From: Planctomycetota bacterium | GTDB taxonomy: Bacteria > Planctomycetota > Phycisphaerae > UBA1845 > Fen-1342 | Direction: 5' to 3' | Length of the DNA stretch: 5,784 nt | NCBI GenBank assembly: GCA_030616465.1 | Contig: JAUWXH010000161.1 | Coordinates: forward strand, 1-5,784 | Part shown: positions 1 to 4,964 of the stretch, piece by piece | Layout: each line of letters opens with the position of its first letter | Position numbering within the stretch: position 1 is the stretch's first letter | Translations under genes and position numbers: made by a program | Notes under the pieces: model-generated | Told to the model about the DNA's origin: nothing | The model's database searches: none | What the model saw: only the letters and a program-made list of their open reading frames with translations

Positions 1-1353
1 CAGCAAGGCCGCACCGTACGCCGCGCCCTGCGTGACGTTGACCGTGACGATCGGGGTGTTGAAGACGTCGGCCAACATTTGACGCCAAAGCGCGCTCCGC
101 GCGCCGCCACCCGAAGCGCGCACCTGCTTCACAGCCAGGCCCAGGTCGCGCATCAGTTCAAGTGAATCGCGCAGGCCGTAGCTGACGCCCTCCAGCACCG
201 CCCGCGTCAGGTGCGCCTTGCGGTGCCGCAGCGTCAGGCCGAAGAACACGCCGCGCGCGTGCGGATCGGGGTACGGCGTGCGCTCGCCGGTCAGGTACGG
301 CAAGAAGAGCAATCCCTCGCAGCCGGGCGGCACATCGGCGGCGGCCTCGGTCAGCAGGTCGTATGGATCGCGGTTCTCCCGCTTGGCGCGGCGGACTTCC
401 GCCTCGCCGAGCGTGTCGCGGAACCAGCGGAGACTGCCGGCCGCCGACAGCATCACGCCCATCAGGTGCCATTTGCCGGGGACGGCGTGGCAGAAGGCGT
501 GCAGGCGGCCTTCGGGCTCGATGCGGTAGGAATCGGAGGCGGCGAAGACGACGCCGGAAGTGCCGAGAGTCGCTGAAACGACGCCTTCATCGATGATGCC
601 GGTTCCGACGGCCTGGGCGGCCTGGTCGCCGCCGCCGCCGACCACAGGCGTTCCCGCGGTGAGACCAGTTGCCTTCGCCGCTGCCATGTTGACCTTCGCG
701 CTGGCCACAGGCGATTCGGTGACTTCCGGCAACCACGTACGGGGCACATCGAGCGCGGTGAGCATCTCGTCGGACCACTGGCGCTTGCCGACGTCGAACA
801 TCGAGGTGCCGGACGCGTCGGAGACCTCGCTGAAGAACTCGCCGGTGAGTTGGTAGCGAAGGTAGTCCTTCGGCAGCAGCACCTTGGCGACTTTCCGATA
901 GACCTGCGGCTCGTTCTCGCGGACCCAGACTACCTTCGGGGCAGTGAAACCCGGCAGGACTGGGTTGCCGGTCAGTTCCAGTACCTTCTTCGCGCCGACC
1001 CGCTCGGTAATCGCGGCACACTGCTCGGCCGTGCGCTGGTCGTTCCACATAATGCACGGCCGCGGGACGCCGCCCTTGTCGTCGAGCAATACGAGCCCGT
1101 GCATCTGCCCGGTCAGTCCGACCCCGGCCACCTGCTCGCCTCTGACGCCGCTCTGCCCCAAGGCCCGGCGAATGCTCGCGATTGTTGCCGTCCACCAGTC
1201 GTTGGGATCCTGCTCCGCCCACAGCGGCTGCGGCGTGGACATGGGGTACTCGCTCGTCGCCTCGGCGACGACGCTGCCGGCCGTGTCGATCAGCACGGCT
1301 TTGCTGCCGGTGGTCCCAACGTCAATGCCGAGAAGGTAAACCGCCTTTGGCAT
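1..1353 (-). CDS. xylB: Xylulokinase (FGGY carbohydrate kinase), 3' end cut by window edge
   Basis: It phosphorylates D-xylulose with ATP to give D-xylulose 5-phosphate in the cytoplasm, feeding the pentose phosphate pathway. The frame stays open from ATG at 1353 to base 1, giving 451 residues; the family is usually about 485-510, so some 35-60 C-terminal residues lie outside. Seen: N-terminal FGGY phosphate-binding loop GIDVGTTGSKAVL (residues 9-21); the xylulokinase hallmark GLTGQMHGLVLLD (79-91), with the substrate-contacting Met-His pair; MWNDQRT (102-108); GGGGDQAAQAVGTG (239-252), whose Asp243 is the expected catalytic base; and ASGGGARSALWRQ in the second actin-like domain near the cut. 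The start follows a weak GGGAA at 1363-1367, nine bases upstream. It begins three bases after the stop of a 32-codon frame and lies just downstream of a nucleotidyltransferase gene, so coupled translation is likely. Xylulokinase is favoured over glycerol kinase or other FGGY members by the GQMHG motif and the isomerase-like gene nearby. Confidence 0.95.
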   Translation of the reverse strand, partial: MPKAVYLLGIDVGTTGSKAVLIDTAGSVVAEATSEYPMSTPQPLWAEQDPNDWWTATIASIRRALGQSGVRGEQVAGVGLTGQMHGLVLLDDKGGVPRPCIMWNDQRTAEQCAAITERVGAKKVLELTGNPVLPGFTAPKVVWVRENEPQVYRKVAKVLLPKDYLRYQLTGEFFSEVSDASGTSMFDVGKRQWSDEMLTALDVPRTWLPEVTESPVASAKVNMAAAKATGLTAGTPVVGGGGDQAAQAVGTGIIDEGVVSATLGTSGVVFAASDSYRIEPEGRLHAFCHAVPGKWHLMGVMLSAAGSLRWFRDTLGEAEVRRAKRENRDPYDLLTEAAADVPPGCEGLLFLPYLTGERTPYPDPHARGVFFGLTLRHRKAHLTRAVLEGVSYGLRDSLELMRDLGLAVKQVRASGGGARSALWRQMLADVFNTPIVTVNVTQGAAYGAALL

Positions 1354-1356
1354 GGT

Positions 1357-1455
1357 TCACGATTCCCGTGGCGCGGACGAGTCAGGCAGCTTCTTCAGCA
1401 TGTCTTCGACTTTGCGTTTCGACTCCGGCGGGTGGCGCTCGCGGTCGCTTCTCAT
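1357..1455 (-). CDS. 32-codon frame coupled to the MntA-like gene; possible remnant of a HEPN toxin start
   Basis: Its ATG overlaps the TGA of the upstream nucleotidyltransferase as ATGA, and its own TGA lies three bases before the xylB ATG. The product starts MRSDRER and continues as a charged, Lys/Glu-rich stretch ([14 protein letters not shown]) with no recognised domain. In HEPN/MNT toxin-antitoxin pairs the HEPN (DUF86/HepT) gene commonly begins at or next to the antitoxin stop, and such proteins often begin with a similar Met-Arg plus charged residues. They need about 100-140 residues and an R-x(4-6)-H motif, for which there is no room here. I infer either a deletion scar that kept the toxin's first codons or a leader peptide coupling xylB translation. 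It may also be a chance frame with no stable product. Confidence 0.35.
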   Translation of the reverse strand: MRSDRERHPPESKRKVEDMLKKLPDSSAPRES

Positions 1456-1742
1456 AGCGGAATGGCCTCTCGCAGGACAGTGTCGCGAATACACTCCCGC
1501 AGACCGCGCTCGGTGACCACGTCCACGCGCCGGCCGAGCAGATTCCGCAGCTCCATGAGCAGACCGCCAAGGTCCAGCAGGCTACGCCCCGGCTCAAGAT
1601 CTACGAGGAAATCGATGTCGCTTTCCGCGTCCGCGCTACCACGCGCAATCGAACCGAATACGCGCATGTTGCGGGCGCCGTGGCGCTCCGCGATCCGCAG
1701 GATCTCGTCGCGATGTGTTGCCAAGCCTGGGTTGGAGACCAT
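1452..1742 (-). CDS. MntA-type minimal nucleotidyltransferase (HEPN/MNT antitoxin family), apparently orphan
   Basis: This is a 96-residue protein of the DNA polymerase beta-like minimal nucleotidyltransferase fold. Seen: [22 protein letters not shown] (residues 27-48; Gly30-Ser31, Asp42, Asp44) and a third carboxylate, Asp74, in GRRVDVV. These are the GSx(10)DxD plus third Asp signature of an active enzyme. In characterised HepT/MntA systems, MntA neutralises the HEPN RNase by AMPylating it. The C-terminal stretch [11 protein letters not shown] is typical of the family, and the length is normal. An upstream in-frame TTG at 1748 would add two residues, but the GAAGGGA at 1749-1755 fits only the ATG at 1742, so I chose that. 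No HEPN gene lies on either side: downstream is a 32-codon frame and then xylB, upstream is non-coding DNA. It could act on a distant partner, be a decaying antitoxin, or have another role. Family is sure; function is not. Confidence 0.88.
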   Translation of the reverse strand: MVSNPGLATHRDEILRIAERHGARNMRVFGSIARGSADAESDIDFLVDLEPGRSLLDLGGLLMELRNLLGRRVDVVTERGLRECIRDTVLREAIPL

Positions 1743-1748
1743 GCTCAA

Positions 1749-1755
1749 TCCCTTC
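1749..1755 (-). promoter_or_regulatory. Ribosome binding site of the MntA-like gene
   Basis: GAAGGGA on the minus strand lies six bases before the ATG at 1742. The alternative TTG at 1748 would directly abut this motif, leaving no spacing, so the site decides the start in favour of ATG. Confidence 0.65.
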
Positions 1756-1862
1756 GACAGCCGGTCACGTTAACAGCGGGGCCCTGCGGCGCCTAGACGT
1801 GTGGGCCAAGCGTATCCGCCAGGCCCCCGTACCTGACAGAATGCCGGGCTTCCGCCCCGGTT

Positions 1863-1878
1863 CGTTCCAGGCGGAACG
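1863..1878. repeat. Perfect 6-bp inverted repeat with 4-base loop
   Basis: CGTTCC and GGAACG are separated by AGGC. It sits three bases after a second small stem (1844-1860). There is no T-tract on either side, so it is not a canonical terminator. It may be part of a larger fold in this gap. Confidence 0.5.
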
Positions 1879-1905
1879 GCGCTTGCGGCGTAGCGTTCGA
1901 GCCAG

Positions 1906-1915
1906 GGACATGTCC
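1906..1915. repeat. 10-bp perfect palindrome GGACATGTCC
   Basis: The ten bases are identical on both strands, as expected for a dimeric regulator site. It is about 165 bases upstream of the MntA-like start, which is far for a simple repressor site on that gene. A chance occurrence is quite possible. Confidence 0.3.
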
Positions 1916-1979
1916 GCATGGTATTCAGCCTCGCCGAGCAATGCACGGGCAAACCCGCCTGCGGCAGCCCTGCCCACGG

Positions 1980-2039
1980 CACCCGGCGATCCTTCCTCGA
2001 CGCCCGGTACGACCGGGGCGAACCGGCGTCCCCCGGGTG
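1980..2039. repeat. Nested inverted repeats (three stacked stems)
   Basis: An outer stem CACCCGG (1980-1986) pairs with CCGGGTG (2033-2039). Within it GACGCC (1999-2004) pairs with GGCGTC (2025-2030), and inside that CGGT (2005-2008) pairs with ACCG (2012-2015). An alternative inner pairing is CCCGGT (2003-2008) with ACCGGG (2012-2017). Stems stacked in the right order look like an RNA fold, though GC-rich sequence makes some pairing expected by chance. Confidence 0.45.
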
Positions 2040-2096
2040 AAGCGGTGGGCGATGGCCACGCTGCGAGGCTCGAGTTTACATTAGAATGCCGGTGCC

Positions 2097-3359
2097 TTAC
2101 GACGACCAGACGCTTCCTTTGAGCGGCCCTTTCTGAAAGCTCACATCTACGCCCGCCTCCGCCATCTCCCGCAATTCACGTAGGTGGCCCAGTTGGTGGT
2201 GCAGCTCCAGTTGCTCCGCGAGCGACGTCGCTCGTGCTAGGTACGCACACGTGTCCAGGATATCCTGGCGCCGTAGACTCCACTCCGCGAGCGCTCTGTA
2301 GGCAATAACCCCTCTGATGCCCTGTTCGACTTCTGCCAACTGAAGCACTTCCTCCGCCAACTGGTGGGCCGTCAGTGCGTTGGCGAGCAATACTGCCGCC
2401 TGCAAGTAGCGTACGTGCGCCTCCGTCATATCACTATCGCGCCACTCGCCCTGCACGCGCGCAGCCAATACGACTGCCTTTCGAGCGAGATCCAAGCTGG
2501 ATTCGTTCCCACACCTAGCCAAAACCGAAACATGCTGTCGAGTAAGATATGCGGCATATCGCACATGATCCACCGGTACTCGCGTATTAGGCAGACTATC
2601 CGTGAGCGCGTACGTTTTGCACAGGTATCCCAGAATTCGCGACGCCTCCTCGTATTGCAGCAGTGCATTGCGGTTGACCGCGCGTATATGGTCATTCCGA
2701 ACATCAAGGAACGGATCGCGCGCATGGTCATTGAATCGCCGGGACTCGCGCAGGTACTCGTCAATCACCGTGCGCGGATGTCGGTTGACTCGTTCGCGTT
2801 CTGACCGGCCCGGTATGTGGGCCGTCAGAAACGCCGCCATATCCGAAGGCACCCAGGCGCAAACCAGCAGGCATAAGTCCTGGTCGCGGTCTTTATGATG
2901 CCGGGCAGCAAAGAATACCCTGCTAAGCTCTCTCCAAACCTCATCTGCGCGATAGCACAGTGGACGAGAGAATTCAGTCAGCGTGGTGAACCGCGTCCAC
3001 AAATCGTTCAGCTGTTCGCCCGAAAGATCCCCGTAGGGGTTGACCCCATTCTTCAGGTCCCGACAATCGTTAGGCGATATCAGGAAGCGATCGGCAATGT
3101 GGTGGTGATTAGAGCAGAATAGAATCCCGTTTTCCAGCGTGCCCTGACCTTGGTACCGCTTCGGATCAATGTGATGGCACTCCAGCCTGTCGTACGGTTC
3201 CGCGCACTCACAGTCCGGGTACATGCAGATTGGCAGGCGCGACCGCCGCACTCTCTTGGATTCCTCGCGTAGCGCGTGCTTGACCGGCCTGGGGAAGTCG
3301 CCGGGATCGCACGTTCCTGCAAGCAGCGGATAAGGCCTTTGAGTGGACTTGGCAGCCAT
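2097..3359 (-). CDS. HNH nuclease-domain protein with helical, TPR-like C-terminal half
   Basis: This is a 420-residue predicted soluble protein. The N-terminal part carries a zinc-containing HNH (beta-beta-alpha metal) fold: Cys45 and Cys50 (C-x4-C), LECHHID at 59-65 with His62-His63 as the expected catalytic pair, Asn77 in LENGILFC, and Cys82 plus His85-87 in FCSNHHHIAD. These residues suggest an active metal-dependent DNA or RNA endonuclease. The remaining ~300 residues are mostly alpha-helical by eye, and residues 346-403 read like tetratricopeptide-type helix pairs (YRALAEWSLRRQD followed by ARATSLAEQLE), suggesting protein binding. I see no signal peptide, membrane segment, RuvC or ATPase motif. 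The gene is visibly less GC-rich than its neighbours and uses AT-ending codons more often, which points to horizontal acquisition. HNH domains fused to sensor or scaffold domains are common in phage defence, but no partner gene is seen, so the role is unknown. The ATG at 3359 is the first good start; its ribosome site is weak. Confidence 0.85.
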   Translation of the reverse strand: MAAKSTQRPYPLLAGTCDPGDFPRPVKHALREESKRVRRSRLPICMYPDCECAEPYDRLECHHIDPKRYQGQGTLENGILFCSNHHHIADRFLISPNDCRDLKNGVNPYGDLSGEQLNDLWTRFTTLTEFSRPLCYRADEVWRELSRVFFAARHHKDRDQDLCLLVCAWVPSDMAAFLTAHIPGRSERERVNRHPRTVIDEYLRESRRFNDHARDPFLDVRNDHIRAVNRNALLQYEEASRILGYLCKTYALTDSLPNTRVPVDHVRYAAYLTRQHVSVLARCGNESSLDLARKAVVLAARVQGEWRDSDMTEAHVRYLQAAVLLANALTAHQLAEEVLQLAEVEQGIRGVIAYRALAEWSLRRQDILDTCAYLARATSLAEQLELHHQLGHLRELREMAEAGVDVSFQKGPLKGSVWSS

Positions 3360-3468
3360 GGGTCGCCACTAGTCTTGTCGTCGCCGGAAGCTATGATCTA
3401 ACGGTTACCAGCAGCCTGGGGGCGGTCGCAGTGTCCACTGGGGCCGGGTGGTACCCAACGCCGGGTCC

Positions 3469-3501
3469 CATGCCTTCGCAGGCGCAGCCCGCGTAGGCAT
3501 G
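3469..3501. repeat. Inverted repeat with 11-base arms and one mismatch
   Basis: CATGCCTTCGC (3469-3479) faces GCGTAGGCATG (3491-3501). The arms pair except for one T-T mismatch, around an 11-base loop. It has no T-tract. It may be part of a dispersed palindromic repeat, since it lies immediately after the GCCGGGT direct repeat. Confidence 0.5.
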
Positions 3502-3582
3502 CCGCCTTGGAGACATGTTAACCCGCGAGTTCGTCGCCCGAAAGCGTGCCACCCGACAGGCGCGGCGCTCGGCGTCACAGTG

Positions 3583-3608
3583 GGCGCCGGACTCGCAGGT
3601 CCGGCGCC
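3583..3608 (-). terminator. Strong GC hairpin, possible terminator of the isomerase-like gene
   Basis: GGCGCCGGAC (3583-3592) and GTCCGGCGCC (3599-3608) form a perfect 10-bp stem around the loop TCGCAG. It starts 68 bases past the TAG of the isomerase-like gene. No T-run follows on the minus strand, so it would be an atypical terminator, a pause site or an mRNA 3'-end stabiliser. The strand is assigned by the nearest upstream gene. Confidence 0.45.
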
Positions 3609-3612
3609 ACAG

Positions 3613-3639
3613 GGCGGCCGCGCGAAGGCGCGAGCCGCC
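3613..3639 (-). terminator. Second GC hairpin behind the isomerase-like gene
   Basis: GGCGGCCGCG (3613-3622) pairs with CGCG plus GCCGCC (3629-3639), with a single bulged A at 3633 and the six-base loop CGAAGG. It is 37 bases past the isomerase-like stop and four bases from the 3583-3608 hairpin. The tandem arrangement makes a transcription end or processing signal more likely than a single stem would, though there is no T-tract. Confidence 0.4.
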
Positions 3640-3676
3640 AACCCGGCCGCTAGACGGCTGGGACGGACACGGGCCG

Positions 3677-4822
3677 CTACTTCACCGCCGGGAGCGGCGG
3701 GAGGTTTTCGGGCTTCAGGGCTCGCTGGCGGATCAGGTAGGCCTCGAGCCAGCCGCGGGTTTCGTCCGGGTACTGGTGGGCATACAGCACCGATTCGTGG
3801 TCGATCGCGTTGACACGGTCGTTCGCCGCCTGGATCGCGTCCATGTTGATCTTGATCGCCGTATCGACCGGCATGCGCTCGGGATTGATGTCGATGCCGA
3901 ACCAGCCCGTGTAGCCGTACATCTTCAGCGTGTACAGCAACGCCTCGAGTTGCTCGGGTGAGATCACGCCGACGTTGAGGTCCTGGTCGTAGTTCCCCAG
4001 CGGCTGGCTGTTCCAGTGCGAGTGGGCGAGCCGGCCCTCACTCAGCGGCCAACTGAACGCGTAGGCCAGGTCCTCGAAGCCCATCAACACGTGGCCGATC
4101 TCGGGGTTCAGACAGCAGAGCTTATGGCCCTCGTCGAGCAGCTTGCGATTCTCGGGATGCCTCAGCTTCGCCTCGACGTCCCGGCAGAGCAGCACGCCCT
4201 CGACTGTCGTGCCGAACAGGATGTGGCCGCGCGGCTCGTACGGCTTCGGCTCGAAGGCGATGCGTACGCCGGGCACCGCGTCCATCGCTTCGGCCAGGCC
4301 GTCGATGAAGCGGTCGCGCAAGCCGACAAAATCGACGCCGAACGGATTCTCATAGCCGTCGATGCCGGGCCAGATAACAACGAACTCGGTGTCGAGCTCC
4401 TTGCTCACGCGGAAGGTGGCCTTGGTGCGGTCGATGGCGATTTTGCGCATGTCGGGTAGCGGGTTGGACAGCGAGCCCCATTCGAACGCCTCGTCCCAGA
4501 ACAGCAGCGGGGCGATGGTGATCAGCTTGATGCCGGTGTCGGCGCAGAACTTCTTCCACAGGTCAATGTTGTCGTTGCTGACCTCGTTGGGGTAGTGGGC
4601 TTCCAGGCCCGCGAGGCCGTAGTCCTTCAACGACGCGGCAATCTCCAGCCGCTGCTCGATGTTCAGGTCGGGCTTGTATTTGTCGTGAAAGCGGCTGTTG
4701 GGCGGCGAGAAGTACCAGATGCCGGCCGAAAACCGCAGGTCCAGCTCGAACGACTTCAGATGCGCGAGCAATTGCTCGGGCGTGCGACGTAGCGCTTGCT
4801 GGCGGAGATCACGAAGGGCCAT
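3677..4822 (-). CDS. Xylose isomerase-like TIM-barrel sugar isomerase (XylA-like)
   Basis: This 381-residue cytoplasmic metalloenzyme probably interconverts an aldose and a ketose, most likely D-xylose and D-xylulose given xylB downstream; class I xylose isomerases are about 385-395 residues. Seen, with positions inferred to match the Streptomyces enzyme: Trp36 in SAGIWYF; His76 in GLEAHYPNE (catalytic His54); Phe108; Trp151 in VIWPG; Glu191 and Lys193 in FEPKPYEPRG; Glu241 and His244 in NPEIGH; Asp279 and Asp281 in YDQDL; Asp311 in GIDINPE. Two differences stand out: Asn79 replaces the Asp paired with the catalytic His, and His269 in AHSHWNSQ sits where a metal-binding Asp is expected. His at that place is known from Pseudomonas-type L-rhamnose isomerases. 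The ATG at 4822 has an excellent ribosome site. Xylose isomerase is the best guess; L-rhamnose or another sugar is possible, so I give no gene symbol. Confidence 0.88.
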   Translation of the reverse strand: MALRDLRQQALRRTPEQLLAHLKSFELDLRFSAGIWYFSPPNSRFHDKYKPDLNIEQRLEIAASLKDYGLAGLEAHYPNEVSNDNIDLWKKFCADTGIKLITIAPLLFWDEAFEWGSLSNPLPDMRKIAIDRTKATFRVSKELDTEFVVIWPGIDGYENPFGVDFVGLRDRFIDGLAEAMDAVPGVRIAFEPKPYEPRGHILFGTTVEGVLLCRDVEAKLRHPENRKLLDEGHKLCCLNPEIGHVLMGFEDLAYAFSWPLSEGRLAHSHWNSQPLGNYDQDLNVGVISPEQLEALLYTLKMYGYTGWFGIDINPERMPVDTAIKINMDAIQAANDRVNAIDHESVLYAHQYPDETRGWLEAYLIRQRALKPENLPPLPAVK

Positions 4823-4827
4823 GTGCG

Positions 4828-4835
4828 ACTCCTTT
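4828..4835 (-). promoter_or_regulatory. Strong Shine-Dalgarno site of the isomerase-like gene
   Basis: AAAGGAGT on the minus strand lies five bases before the ATG at 4822. It is the best ribosome site in the window and fixes this start, implying high expression. The 142-base gap behind it (to 4964) has room for a separate promoter; the AT-richer stretch at 4872-4893 includes TATAGG on the minus strand, but I see no matching -35 box. Confidence 0.75.
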
Positions 4836-4964
4836 CGAAAGCATCATCACCGGTTACGGGAACTGCCCTGGCCTATACCGCGTGGATTCTAACGTGGGGT
4901 CGGCGCACGCCAAATAGCGGGCGTCGGACGGGCCGCGTGGGAGCGGCGGCGCGACGAAATAGCA

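Larger units (their letters stand above)
1756..2096. other. Gene-free gap with several inverted repeats; possible structured RNA or mobile-element remnant
   Basis: About 340 bases separate the HNH gene stop from the MntA-like gene. Short frames are open here on both strands, but none has a convincing ribosome site, a recognisable domain or a natural protein composition; they are Arg, Pro, Gly and Ala rich, as GC-rich non-coding DNA tends to be. The stretch holds a run of inverted repeats: CCGGG at 1844-1848 with CCCGG at 1856-1860, a perfect stem at 1863-1878, a palindrome at 1906-1915, and a nested structure at 1980-2039. An AT-richer patch (TTTACATTAGAAT) at 2075-2087 could hold a promoter, but I see no convincing -35/-10 pair. 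I recognise no known RNA family, and no intact transposon ends. Confidence 0.5.
3360..3676. other. Gene-free gap with strong hairpins between the isomerase-like and HNH genes
   Basis: These 317 bases hold no gene I can support. Frames open through them on both strands are Pro, Ala, Arg and Gly rich and have no domain. Contents from left to right: an AT-richer patch at about 3391-3411 just upstream of the HNH gene, a plausible promoter place although I see no clear consensus; a direct repeat GCCGGGT at 3443-3449 and 3460-3466; an interrupted stem at 3469-3501; and two strong GC hairpins at 3583-3608 and 3613-3639 just after the isomerase-like stop. The left half looks like the dispersed spacer repeats found in many large GC-rich genomes, but I cannot test that from one copy. 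Confidence 0.55.

Noticed and set aside
587..1222. Long minus-strand frame (211 codons) inside xylB in a different phase
   Set aside because: It overlaps a clear xylulokinase with all family motifs. Its translation is Arg/Gly rich with no domain, a usual shadow in GC-rich coding DNA.
1743..1748. TTG start giving the MntA-like protein two extra residues
   Set aside because: The GAAGGGA ribosome site directly abuts the TTG but has normal spacing to the ATG at 1742.
850..1773. Plus-strand frame of 307 codons opposite xylB and the MntA-like gene
   Set aside because: It runs antisense through two well-supported genes, has an Arg/Ser/Pro-rich biased composition, and shows no recognisable motif.
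1765..2122. Short frames on both strands in the gap between the MntA-like and HNH genes
   Set aside because: None has a ribosome site or domain, three phases are open at once, and compositions look like translated non-coding GC-rich DNA.
2364..2804. Plus-strand frame of 146 codons opposite the HNH gene
   Set aside because: It is antisense to a gene with a complete HNH core and has no domain or ribosome site.
2097..3359. IscB/HEARO-type RNA-guided nuclease with a neighbouring guide RNA
   Set aside because: The HNH protein shows no RuvC motifs or bridge helix, and the HNH domain is N-terminal rather than inserted in a RuvC fold. The adjacent structured gap alone is not enough.
3405..3961. Frames spanning the gap beside the isomerase-like gene on both strands
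   Set aside because: They are low-complexity Pro/Ala/Arg/Gly products, partly antisense to the isomerase-like gene and overlapping hairpins.
4016..4459. Plus-strand frame of 147 codons opposite the isomerase-like gene
   Set aside because: It is the antisense shadow of a strongly supported enzyme gene and has no motif.
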